Assembly (NCBI RefSeq): GCF_000349205.1
Contig: NZ_APHR01000009.1
Location: forward strand, 1 to 49,287
From: Methylophaga lonarensis MPL
Lineage (GTDB): Bacteria > Pseudomonadota > Gammaproteobacteria > Nitrosococcales > Methylophagaceae
DNA: 49,287 bases
Direction: 5' to 3'
Shown one piece after another: positions 26,803-34,647 of the stretch. Positions within the stretch are counted from its first letter, which is position 1, and each line of letters starts with the position of its first letter. The notes beneath the pieces were generated by a model. It saw nothing but the letters and a program-made list of their open reading frames with translations. It was not told where the DNA came from and made no database searches. The position numbers were made by a program, and so were the translations under genes.

Positions 26803-27666
26803 TCACTTTCTTAATCTGTGGCGCAGCATCATGGCGCAACTGTTGGCAAACAAAAGGCAGGCGATCAAAACAAAGGCAGTGCCATAAGCATGTTCAAACG
26901 ACACTGCTTCGCTAACCAGGTTGTAGAGATGGGTGGGCAAGGTCATGACTGGGCTGTCCAATGACGGGCTGCTACGGGTCTGAACCACGCTGGCGGTGAA
27001 CAATACCGGTGCCGCCGAGCCTACGGCATGGCCAGCCGCCAACACAGTCGCGGCAATAATGCCCGGTAAGGCTTTCGGCAACAGTGTTCGACGAATGACA
27101 TAAGCGCGAGAAACGCCGAGTGACAACGCCGACTCTTTAAGTGGTCGCTCAACGGCATTAAACGCTGAGTAACTGCCGACCAGTATTACCGGATACATCA
27201 GCATGGCCAGTGTCAACCCACCTGAAAGCACCGAGATACCAAAACCGAATTGCACCACCAGAAAGGCATAGCCAAACACACCAAACAAGATGGCCGGAAT
27301 GGCGGCGAGGCATTCAGTGAAAAAACGCATCACAGCGACAAAGCGTTGGCTCTGAGCGTATTCGGACAAATAGATGGCAGAGGCGAGTGCCGCAGGAAAG
27401 GCGACAGCCAAGCCTAATCCAGTCACGGCTAAGGATCCCTGAATGGCTGGCAGAATGCCGCCGGATACGCCTAGGGGATAACCGCGGGGGACTTCACTGA
27501 TAAAGCTCCAGCTCAGAACCTGAAAACCATGGAACAGCAGATAGCCGATAATCGACAGTGGCAATAACAGGCCGATAGCGCCTGCAGTCCAGGCCAGTAG
27601 CCAAAACACCCGGTCATTGACTACGGCTCGTCGGTTGTTGAGTAGTAGTTGTTCAGCCTTGTGCAT
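26803..27666 (-). CDS. PstA-like ABC transporter permease
   Basis: The 287-residue product has six membrane segments and the permease EAA-type loop in ESALSLGVSRAYVIRRTLLPKALPGI, as in PstA. I chose ATG 27666, which overlaps the end of the preceding permease gene by 14 bp; the frame stays open to 27705. It pairs with the PstC-like permease. Confidence 0.83.
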   Translation of the reverse strand: MHKAEQLLLNNRRAVVNDRVFWLLAWTAGAIGLLLPLSIIGYLLFHGFQVLSWSFISEVPRGYPLGVSGGILPAIQGSLAVTGLGLAVAFPAALASAIYLSEYAQSQRFVAVMRFFTECLAAIPAILFGVFGYAFLVVQFGFGISVLSGGLTLAMLMYPVILVGSYSAFNAVERPLKESALSLGVSRAYVIRRTLLPKALPGIIAATVLAAGHAVGSAAPVLFTASVVQTRSSPSLDSPVMTLPTHLYNLVSEAVSFEHAYGTAFVLIACLLFANSCAMMLRHRLRK

Positions 27667-28570
27667 GACGCAGTAACCGGTTTTTGATGAGAAGAATGCC
27701 GCCATTAATCAGCAAAATGAGCAGCATCAATACGGCTGACGCAGCAAACAAGGCGGCGAATTTTTCGGTGCCAAGCGCCGCCTCACCCAGCTCGGTGGCG
27801 ATCAGGCCGGTCAGTGTCTGGCCTCGATCCAGTAATTCTTTGGGTACAGCCAGTGAGTTGCCCGCCAGCATCAAGGCGGCCAGTGTTTCGCCAATGCCTC
27901 GGGCAAAAGCCAAGACGATGCCGGCGAAGATTCCGGGCAAGGCGCGTGGCAGAATAATGCGTCGAATTACATAAAACCGGGTCACGCCGAGACTCATACC
28001 GGTTTCCCGGAAACTGCGTGGCACTGCATCCAGTGCTTCGGTGGCAGTGCTGACAATAAACGGCATGACCATCACCGCAACAATCAGTCCGGCGGCCAGA
28101 ATGCTGACGCCGGTGGTCATGTCAAAGATATGCTCAAACCAGACAACCAGCGTGACATACCCAAAAAAGCCGTACACCACGGATGGAATGCCTGCCAGTA
28201 CTTCCAGACAGGGTTGCAACACGTTGCGAACAGCAGTCGGAGCGATTTCGGCAATAAACAAAGCCATGACAATGCCCAGTGGTACGGCGACCAGCAATGC
28301 AATGCCAGTCACGTAAACAGTGGATACCCAGGCATGCAGGATGCCTAGTCTGGGCGGTTCAGCCAGTGGCACCCACGGTTCAAATAACAGAAACTCGCTC
28401 AGGCTGACCGCGCCAAACACGCCCGCTGCCTGCCAGAGCACATAAACGACAATTAAAAAGAAGGTGCTGACGCCGATTACCAGAGCCAGCAGGGTCAGCA
28501 TCCAGACCAGCGGATCCAGTGTCAGCCCGCCAAGACGGCGGGCTGGGTGACTGGCAACTTGAGTTGACAT
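27653..28570 (-). CDS. PstC-like ABC transporter permease
   Basis: The 305-residue product is the longer permease of a Pst-type importer, with six membrane segments, GIPSVVYGFFGYVTL and the cytoplasmic loop FRETGMSLGVTRFYVIRRIILPRALPGI. It lies between the PstS-like and PstA-like genes. The order S-C-A-B is that of pst operons, but phoU is missing. Confidence 0.85.
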   Translation of the reverse strand: MSTQVASHPARRLGGLTLDPLVWMLTLLALVIGVSTFFLIVVYVLWQAAGVFGAVSLSEFLLFEPWVPLAEPPRLGILHAWVSTVYVTGIALLVAVPLGIVMALFIAEIAPTAVRNVLQPCLEVLAGIPSVVYGFFGYVTLVVWFEHIFDMTTGVSILAAGLIVAVMVMPFIVSTATEALDAVPRSFRETGMSLGVTRFYVIRRIILPRALPGIFAGIVLAFARGIGETLAALMLAGNSLAVPKELLDRGQTLTGLIATELGEAALGTEKFAALFAASAVLMLLILLINGGILLIKNRLLRHAQG

Positions 28571-28591
28571 AAATAGCTCTGATTTGCCGGT

Positions 28592-29458
28592 TTACTGGTC
28601 AGCCTTGACCGGGATATAGCCCAGATCGGTGACTACTTTCTGACCATCATCACTGAGCAGGTAACGCATGAAGGCATCGAGATAGGCGTTATCGGCATCC
28701 TGATAGACAATTAATAGCGGCCGAGCCAGCGTGTAATCGCCGCTGACCACATTGCTTTGAGTCGGTGCCACCCCATTGAGGGCAAAGGCTTTTAACTCTT
28801 CATTAGCATTGACCAGACCGGCGGAAATGTAAGCAAAAGTGAACGGATTACCCAGTAATGTCCGCAATAGCTGGCCTTGTGAGCTCATTTGCAGGGCACG
28901 ATCTGAAACCGGGGTTTCTCCGAGAATCTGTCTTTGCAGCATCACCGCTGAACCGGCACTGGAATCACGTACCAGCAAGACGACCTCCTGGTCAGCCAGA
29001 TTATTATCAATTTGATTGTAACGACTTACTTCGCCTGAAAATATTGATTTCAGTGTGTCAGTGTCTAGATTATCGTGAATGCTGTGCAGTGGATTGTCAT
29101 GGCGTGCCGCAATGGCAACCGCATCAATGCCGACCCGAACCACTTGATGATCCCCCATGGCTTCGACTTCCTGTGGCCGCAAGTCACGCGCCACCATGCC
29201 GGCATCGGCGACTTTATCAAGTACGGCGCGAACGCCCTGACCTGATCCGCCGCCACTGGTTTCAATGACGATAGCTTGTGATGGCAGCGTGGCGTCAAAT
29301 TGGTCCCAGGTTTGGTATTGCTGGGTAAAAGCTTCGGCCGCGTTGCTGACAATCGGGATCAGCGTAGTCGAACCGGATAGAAATAATTTGCCATCATCTG
29401 CGAGGGCAGTTGAGGTGAATGAAACAGAGATCAGACTTGCAGCAAACAGTAATCGCAT
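28592..29458 (-). CDS. PstS-like periplasmic phosphate-family binding protein
   Basis: The 288-residue product has a signal peptide (MRLLFAASLISVSFTSTALA, residues 1-20) and the PstS-family ligand regions: SGSTTLIPIVSNAAEAF, IETSGGGSGQG and VRDSSAGSA. ATG 29458 follows AGGAGA; the frame stays open to 29482. The ligand may be phosphate or a phosphonate. Its coupling to a phosphonate-type hydrolase and a SorC regulator, with no PhoU, suggests a special substrate. Confidence 0.82.
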   Translation of the reverse strand: MRLLFAASLISVSFTSTALADDGKLFLSGSTTLIPIVSNAAEAFTQQYQTWDQFDATLPSQAIVIETSGGGSGQGVRAVLDKVADAGMVARDLRPQEVEAMGDHQVVRVGIDAVAIAARHDNPLHSIHDNLDTDTLKSIFSGEVSRYNQIDNNLADQEVVLLVRDSSAGSAVMLQRQILGETPVSDRALQMSSQGQLLRTLLGNPFTFAYISAGLVNANEELKAFALNGVAPTQSNVVSGDYTLARPLLIVYQDADNAYLDAFMRYLLSDDGQKVVTDLGYIPVKADQ

Positions 29459-29478
29459 TGGAGTTCTCCTGGTTGTGA

Positions 29479-29510
29479 ACATTTGTAATCAGGAAAACAC
29501 ATTTGTATTA
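29479..29510. promoter_or_regulatory. 20-bp-spaced direct repeats upstream of the PstS-like gene
   Basis: ACATTTGTAAT (29479-29489) and ACATTTGTATT (29499-29509) recur with a 20-bp period, two helical turns, in the short gap between the SorC-type gene and the PstS-like gene. They look like an operator. Confidence 0.4.
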
Positions 29511-29518
29511 CAGAGATG

Positions 29519-29539
29519 TGACAGACAACTAAACTGTCA
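29519..29539. repeat. Inverted repeat after the SorC-type gene
   Basis: TGACAG (29519-29524) and CTGTCA (29534-29539) are a perfect 6-bp inverted repeat with a 9-nt spacer just downstream of the regulator stop. No T tract follows, so an operator is more likely than a terminator. Confidence 0.4.
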
Positions 29540-29543
29540 TTGA

Positions 29544-30497
29544 TTAAATTTGTAGCAATGCTTGTGCAGTGATTGTGTCGGTGATCAGGATATTACCCAG
29601 CCCTTGCAGCAGGCAGGCGTGAAGAATCGCTACTTTGTCTATGCCACCTGAAGCCAGAATGATCTTGGGAATCTGGCGAATACCGGCCAGTGGCGGCACT
29701 ATCATGCGATGGGTGAGCGGGTGATCAATGGGTTGGCCTTTAGCATCGAGATAGATGCCGCAGGTATCGCCAACGGCACCTGCTGCCAGCAGTGAGTCGC
29801 GCAAGCTTGAATCAATGACCTGATACACCAGGTTTTTGGAATCCGGCCCGAGATCACTGGCACTAATCAAAGCAACATCAGCATTGGCTGCTTGAGTCAG
29901 TACTGACTTGACGGTGGGCTCGGCCAGTAGCAGATCGCGCACCGACTGGTCACTGACAAACATAGGGGCTGTCACGTAATAACTTTGAGCATCCAGCACA
30001 CGGGCAAAGCGGGCCGTAGTGTCGTAAGGGTTGAGATGATGACCTGCCGGCAGGCCGCCATAAAGTGACACCACCGTATGTTGTTTGTCGCGACGTGGTG
30101 TTAACGCAGGCAAGGCGGCATCAACAGTGCGGCCCCAACCAATTGCAAGGCTGTCGCCCGGTTTGAGCAGACTGTCCAGATAACTGCCAGCCGCCTGACC
30201 AATCAGGTCATGTCGTGATTGACCGTCTATACCGGGAATGACCCGAACATCCAGCAAATCGTAATGTTGTTTCAGTGCCTGTTCTGCCTCAAGACAGTCA
30301 GCAAAACCGTAGTCGACTGAAATACGTACGATGCCCAGGTTACGGGCTTCATTCAGCATGCGAATCACTCGGGCCCGGGTCATGCCGAGCCGGCTGGCGA
30401 TCGCATCCTGGGTCATGCCTTCCTGGTAATACAGCCAGGCGATGGATGCGATAAGTTGTTGTTCGTCGGTATAACCAGCTGCCATCGGTAAGTTCAC
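29544..30497 (-). CDS. SorC/DeoR-family sugar-binding-type transcriptional regulator
   Basis: The 317-residue product has an N-terminal helix-turn-helix (YYQEGMTQDAIASRLGMTRARVIRML, residues about 23-48) and a SorC-type effector domain (LAIGWGRTVDAAL, then VSLYGGLP and GDTCGIYLDAKG, and a C-terminal GGIDKVAILHACL). SorC effectors are usually phosphorylated sugars, which fits control of a phosphorus-compound uptake unit downstream. The ATG at 30497 or the one at 30485 could be used. It is divergent from a hypothetical gene. Confidence 0.85.
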   Translation of the reverse strand: MNLPMAAGYTDEQQLIASIAWLYYQEGMTQDAIASRLGMTRARVIRMLNEARNLGIVRISVDYGFADCLEAEQALKQHYDLLDVRVIPGIDGQSRHDLIGQAAGSYLDSLLKPGDSLAIGWGRTVDAALPALTPRRDKQHTVVSLYGGLPAGHHLNPYDTTARFARVLDAQSYYVTAPMFVSDQSVRDLLLAEPTVKSVLTQAANADVALISASDLGPDSKNLVYQVIDSSLRDSLLAAGAVGDTCGIYLDAKGQPIDHPLTHRMIVPPLAGIRQIPKIILASGGIDKVAILHACLLQGLGNILITDTITAQALLQI

Positions 30498-30648
30498 TTA
30501 ATCTCGGAGCAGCCATTCTGGCAGATGACACTATTGCCGTCATCCGGCTTTTGTGGTTTTGTGTAGGCATGGGCTGAGACATTGATTGCCGAACAATCAC
30601 ACTTAGCCACAAGTCAAAGATCATGCTGCATGACAGAGGGCTGGCCGA

Positions 30649-31299
30649 ATGAATCAGAATTTGAGTCGGTTATTCGCTTCGGTGGTGGTGTTATCTGAGT
30701 TTCATCCTCAGGCGAGAGCCATACGATTTTGGCGCGCATCACAGCAAGATGCCCCCGAGGCGGCGGTGATTTTTCATCAACGTCCAACCCGCCAGCGTGA
30801 ACAGCTTGAAGCCGATATCGCCGTGGTTGCAACGATGCTTGGGCCGGCGGCGATGCCTGATTATTACGCCTTTTGTCAGGATATTGAGTCGATATTCAAT
30901 GGTGCAGGTCCTTCTGGACCTATCAGTCGCCTGCGCGATCTTGACTGGCATCGTTTTCGTCAAGTATCTGCCTATGCGCAACACTGGCGCTCACGAAATC
31001 CTGAAGAAGTAGTCAAGCTGTTGGCCTTTATGATGGCCATGCCGCTTTTCAGTCGAATTGCCGCTCAACTGATCGTTGAAAACAGCAGTGAAACCTTACT
31101 GGCGATAGAGCAGCAGATGCAGGAAAATCGCGGCGTTTATCTTCTGGGTGTCCGTCGATTTCACGAATTGTTTCGCAGTGAAATTGATGCGGCTTGCAGT
31201 GAGTCAAAGTTGCTGGTGGCCACTTATCGCGGCAGTAAAAAAGATAATAATGCCGCGCAGATCGTCAATAGAATGTTAGGCTCGATTGATTTCTCATAG
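30649..31299 (+). CDS. Hypothetical protein
   Basis: A 216-residue, soluble, mainly helical protein with no recognised domain. It has EVVKLLAFMMAMPLFSRIAAQL in the centre and GVYLLGVRRFHELFRSEI near the end. Codon use resembles the neighbours, and it opens on ATG after a short gap divergent from the SorC-type gene. No clear ribosome binding site is visible. The function cannot be stated. Confidence 0.6.
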   Translation: MNQNLSRLFASVVVLSEFHPQARAIRFWRASQQDAPEAAVIFHQRPTRQREQLEADIAVVATMLGPAAMPDYYAFCQDIESIFNGAGPSGPISRLRDLDWHRFRQVSAYAQHWRSRNPEEVVKLLAFMMAMPLFSRIAAQLIVENSSETLLAIEQQMQENRGVYLLGVRRFHELFRSEIDAACSESKLLVATYRGSKKDNNAAQIVNRMLGSIDFS

Positions 31300-31391
31300 T
31301 CCTCAGCATTGGGGTCATGAGAGATTCATAGCTGAGATCAGCTATCGTGCAGTTTGCATGAGCAAGTTTTTGTATTGAGAAGGTAAGTCGC

Positions 31392-31745
31392 ATGGGAAAA
31401 AAACTGGCACGAACAGCACTCAAGCATCGCACCGAAACATTGCAGGCAGAGCGGCGTGAACGTAACAGTAAAGCCACATTGCTGCTGGAGCGCTGGGGAC
31501 AAAGCCTGCGCGAGCAAGCTTCCGGCGTTTGGGTGGAAGGCAGCGAACCTGAAAATATTGAAGATCAGATGACTTCAGAAGTGATGAGCAGCCTGACGCC
31601 AGAGATACTGGAAATTGCCCGTTTGCACTGGTCAATGGGTAATGCTCCGGCGGAGATTGCCAGTAAAACGACCCGGTCGCGCACAGATATTCGTGAGCAT
31701 CTGGCAGCTGTCAGAGAGCTGGTTGCCGATAAAGTGCTGATGTGA
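31392..31745 (+). CDS. Hypothetical protein with C-terminal helix-turn-helix-like segment
   Basis: The 117-residue product begins with a basic helix (MGKKLARTALKHRTETLQAERRER shortened here to its first part) and ends with HWSMGNAPAEIASKTTRS and a following helix, which could be a helix-turn-helix that binds DNA. AAGGT lies just before the ATG. No family was recognised. Confidence 0.55.
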   Translation: MGKKLARTALKHRTETLQAERRERNSKATLLLERWGQSLREQASGVWVEGSEPENIEDQMTSEVMSSLTPEILEIARLHWSMGNAPAEIASKTTRSRTDIREHLAAVRELVADKVLM

Positions 31746-31932
31746 TCAAATGCTCAGATGACTGCATAAAGTAATATTGTGCATTGATCGGCGCTCTACT
31801 ATCGCCTTCTGATACTCATAAACCCTCAGGCACTGATGCCTGAAGACAAGCCTGCCATAGACTAACAGGTGATTTGTAATTTCGTTCAGCGCTGCGATGG
31901 CATCAACAGCCGCAGCCGTTTTGGAGCATGGA

Positions 31933-33321
31933 ATGACTGAAAGCGCGATTGTTCTGATTTATCTACTGCTGGTGTTGATGATCGGTTTGCTGGCCGGTCG
32001 TAATATTCGGGACATGCAGGATTACGCACTGGCTGGAAAATCATTTGGCTTTCTGGTGATTTTTGCCACCTTGTCGGCATCGTTTATCGGCGGCGGCTTC
32101 TCCATGGGCAACGCAGAAAAGGTCTATCTGGTAGGTATCAGTAATATTGTTGCCCTGTGGGGCTTTAGCCTCAAAGAGTTGTGGGTGGCGCGCTATGTCG
32201 CACCACGCATGGCGCAATATCCCGATGCCATTTCCGTAGGCGATATCATGGAGCCACACTACGGCCGTGGCGCTCGCATCTTCAGCGGCATCTTTGCCAT
32301 TGCGCTTTGCGCCGGTATTCTCGGTGCCCAGATCGGTGCCATGGGGTATGTCTTTCACATCTTCCTGGGTCTAGAGGCGATTTGGGGCATTCTGCTGGGC
32401 TGCGGCATTGTGATTGCCTATTCGACTGTTGGTGGTATGCGCTCTGTGGTCTGGACCGATGTGATTCAGTTTGTGGTACTGGCTGTCGGCATTCCGCTGA
32501 CGTTGTATTTTGGCTTGCAACATATCGGTGGCTGGCAAGTACTGACAGAGACAGTGCCATCTACACATCTGAGCTTGCCTACTGAGCCGCTGATGCTGCT
32601 GGCATTGTTGTCATTGTTTCTGACGTTCATGCTCGGAGAAACGCTGGTTCCCCCGTATTTGCAGCGTTTGCTGATTGGTAGAGAAAATCGTGATGTGGTG
32701 AAAGGTTCACTGCTAAGTGGTCTGTTTTCAATACCGTTTTTTGCTGTTACCGGTCTGATCGGGCTGGTGGCATTGGTGATGCAGCCGGATCTCAACGCCA
32801 ATTTGGCGATGCCGTTTGTGATTCAGGAAGCAGTGCCGCCGGTATTACAGGGTATTGTGGCTGCGGCGATTATTTCAATCATCATGTCTTCAGCCGATTC
32901 GTTTCTCAACGCGGCGTCGATTTCATTCAGTAATGATGTGTTGCGACCACTGCGTCATCAGCCGATATCTGACCGGGCCGAACTGCGTCTGGCCAGAGCG
33001 ACCACGCTATTGATTGGTATTGCTGCGGTGATTTTTGCCATTTCCATCGACAGTGTGATTGATATTCTAATCATGGCCTATAACTTCTGGGCACCTACGG
33101 TACTGGTGCCTCTGACGATGGCAATCCTTGGCGTCTATGTCAGCAAAAAGCGTTTTGTATATGGTGCGGTCGCAGGTATCAGCGTTGCTTTGATCTGGAA
33201 TGGTTTGTTGTCTGGTCCGTGGCAGATTGATGGGCTGGTGTTAGGCACACTGGCAAATCTGCTGGCGTTTATTGCGGTGGATCGGCAAGCCGCCAAGCTG
33301 CATGTTGCAAAACCTGTCTAG
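31933..33321 (+). CDS. Sodium:solute symporter family transporter
   Basis: The 462-residue product has about 13 membrane segments and SSS-family marks: DYALAGKSFGFLVI, ATLSASFIGGGFSMGNAEKVY, GGMRSVVWTDVIQF and IISIIMSSADSFLNAAS with the sodium-site Ser residues. GGAG is 6 bases before ATG 31933; an in-frame start at 31897 lacks a binding site. The substrate is unknown. It stands alone. Confidence 0.88.
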   Translation: MTESAIVLIYLLLVLMIGLLAGRNIRDMQDYALAGKSFGFLVIFATLSASFIGGGFSMGNAEKVYLVGISNIVALWGFSLKELWVARYVAPRMAQYPDAISVGDIMEPHYGRGARIFSGIFAIALCAGILGAQIGAMGYVFHIFLGLEAIWGILLGCGIVIAYSTVGGMRSVVWTDVIQFVVLAVGIPLTLYFGLQHIGGWQVLTETVPSTHLSLPTEPLMLLALLSLFLTFMLGETLVPPYLQRLLIGRENRDVVKGSLLSGLFSIPFFAVTGLIGLVALVMQPDLNANLAMPFVIQEAVPPVLQGIVAAAIISIIMSSADSFLNAASISFSNDVLRPLRHQPISDRAELRLARATTLLIGIAAVIFAISIDSVIDILIMAYNFWAPTVLVPLTMAILGVYVSKKRFVYGAVAGISVALIWNGLLSGPWQIDGLVLGTLANLLAFIAVDRQAAKLHVAKPV

Positions 33322-33341
33322 GGTTGGGAAACGTGAGTCAA

Positions 33342-33734
33342 TCAGGAGCCGGGAAACGGTAATATCTGGTGTTGGTCGCTGCGGGTCAGCGCTTCATCAA
33401 GCACAGTTCTCAGTTCCAGCAATGCGATTGAAAGTAAAGCGGCAGCATTCGCGTGAAACAGTCGGATTTGGCATTGAACTGGCGTGTGCAATGCATTCAT
33501 TGGGCCGCGGTCAAATTCTGTCCAGGCAATCACCGGCACATCACTCAGCGAGCAATCGACCACAATCCAGGCATCGGGCTGAATGATAATGTCGAGGTGT
33601 TTCAGTCGAGGCAGTGCCAGTCTCAATGACGGATTGGATCTGCGTTGAGCAACCCGCGCCCGATTAAAACTACGCGCGTCGAGTGTACCGTGGCGATATT
33701 CGAATACAGGCACTTCCAGGTGTCGCGTGTACAT
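33342..33734 (-). CDS. Hypothetical protein
   Basis: A 130-residue soluble frame on the minus strand (MYTRHLEVPVFEYRHGTLDA, then DAWIVVDCSLSDVPVIAW). No domain was recognised, and there is no signal peptide. It is convergent with the symporter gene 20 bp away. Coding is likely because the frame fills the gap and reads in protein-like fashion, but no ribosome binding site is obvious. Confidence 0.5.
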   Translation of the reverse strand: MYTRHLEVPVFEYRHGTLDARSFNRARVAQRRSNPSLRLALPRLKHLDIIIQPDAWIVVDCSLSDVPVIAWTEFDRGPMNALHTPVQCQIRLFHANAAALLSIALLELRTVLDEALTRSDQHQILPFPGS

Positions 33735-34043
33735 ATTTTTATGCTCTCTAGAGACGGTGACTGATTTCAGCGCGCTGAATATGTTCGACAGTGAAAAGCC
33801 AGATTTTCTCCATCTATCATTTCATTTTTTGTCACAGGTTTTCAATCTCGGATTATCGGAAACTTTCAAAGCTTCAGAGTCTATGGATATATCAAGATTT
33901 CTTCATGGGCGCATCATAAAAACCTGTGGCCACGAACCTATACAGCATTTATAGATAATGACCTAATGCGAAGTGAGCGCTTGCTCTGATTTCTTTAACG
34001 CAAGGCGTGCGCAACTGCAGAATGTTTATATGATAGATAAAGC
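33735..34043. other. Intergenic stretch without a recognised gene
   Basis: No frame with family resemblance was seen. One 75-codon plus-strand frame (33727-33954) has no ribosome binding site and is AT-rich. The stretch ends at a hairpin for the DUF4168 gene. Confidence 0.5.
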
Positions 34044-34067
34044 AAAGCCGGGCAAGTGCCCGGCTTT
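34044..34067 (-). terminator. Terminator of the DUF4168 gene
   Basis: AAAGCCGGGC (34044-34053) pairs with GCCCGGCTTT (34058-34067) around a 4-nt loop, 20 bp past the stop, followed on the minus strand by a partly T-rich tail. Confidence 0.75.
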
Positions 34068-34086
34068 GTTTGGAAAAGCTGATAAT

Positions 34087-34476
34087 TTACATCATGCTCT
34101 GGATGCGATCACGCAGTTGTGGGTCAGTCTGTAAGGCCAGCGCGATGTTGCTGTAAGTATCAACATCAAGACCTGCCTGTTCGACGGCTTGCACCATCAG
34201 CTGGCTGGCTTCTTGTTGCAGTTGGGCAGCTTCGTCAGGATTTTCGGTGCTTTCCAGACGTGCAGAATATTCGTTACGAATAACATCGAGATCGCTTTGA
34301 ACGGCAGCAAAGCTCTGCAGCTCTGCATCATCAAAATCAGCTGCGGCAGGTGCTTGCTGAGGCATGACGCCTTGTTCGCCGTAAGCTTCGCCATAGCCGT
34401 CTTGCTGGGCATAGGCCGCTGTTGTCATGCCCATAGCCATCATCATACCGAGTAAGCTGGTTGATAATTTTTTCAT
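34087..34476 (-). CDS. DUF4168-type periplasmic protein
   Basis: The 129-residue precursor has a signal peptide (MKKLSTSLLGMMMAMGMTTAAYA) and an acidic, Gln-rich helical domain. LQSFAAVQSDLDVIRNEYSARLE and YSNIALALQTDPQLRDRIQSM match the DUF4168 family (function unknown). ATG 34476 follows GAGGAG. A sigma-54-like promoter lies about 40 bp upstream and the gene is divergent from an NtrC-type two-component pair, so it may be their target. Confidence 0.78.
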   Translation of the reverse strand: MKKLSTSLLGMMMAMGMTTAAYAQQDGYGEAYGEQGVMPQQAPAAADFDDAELQSFAAVQSDLDVIRNEYSARLESTENPDEAAQLQQEASQLMVQAVEQAGLDVDTYSNIALALQTDPQLRDRIQSMM

Positions 34477-34515
34477 TGCATTCTCCTCGTTTTGCAAAAG
34501 TGCACACACAACAGA

Positions 34516-34530
34516 GCGACAATCGTGCCA
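34516..34530 (-). promoter_or_regulatory. Sigma-54-like promoter of the DUF4168 gene
   Basis: On the minus strand TGGCACGATTGTCGC has the -24 GG and -12 GC at the right distance; only one base differs from the TGGCAC-N5-TTGC consensus. The predicted start is about 28 bp before the ATG. Confidence 0.5.
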
Positions 34531-34593
34531 AAATTTTAAGCTATTGATTATATTGGCTTATGTGTATTTTCCGGCTGTTGGCTAAACTTGATT

Positions 34594-34622
34594 TGTGCCT
34601 AAATGTGTGTCACTTTGGCACA
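34594..34622. promoter_or_regulatory. Inverted repeat, possible enhancer site
   Basis: TGTGCC (34594-34599) and GGCACA (34617-34622) form a 6-bp inverted repeat with a 17-nt spacer, also flanked by TGTGTCA direct repeats. It lies about 65-105 bp upstream of the sigma-54-like promoter, where an NtrC-type activator would bind. Confidence 0.4.
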
Positions 34623-34647
34623 TGTGTCATAAATATCGAGTGATTTG

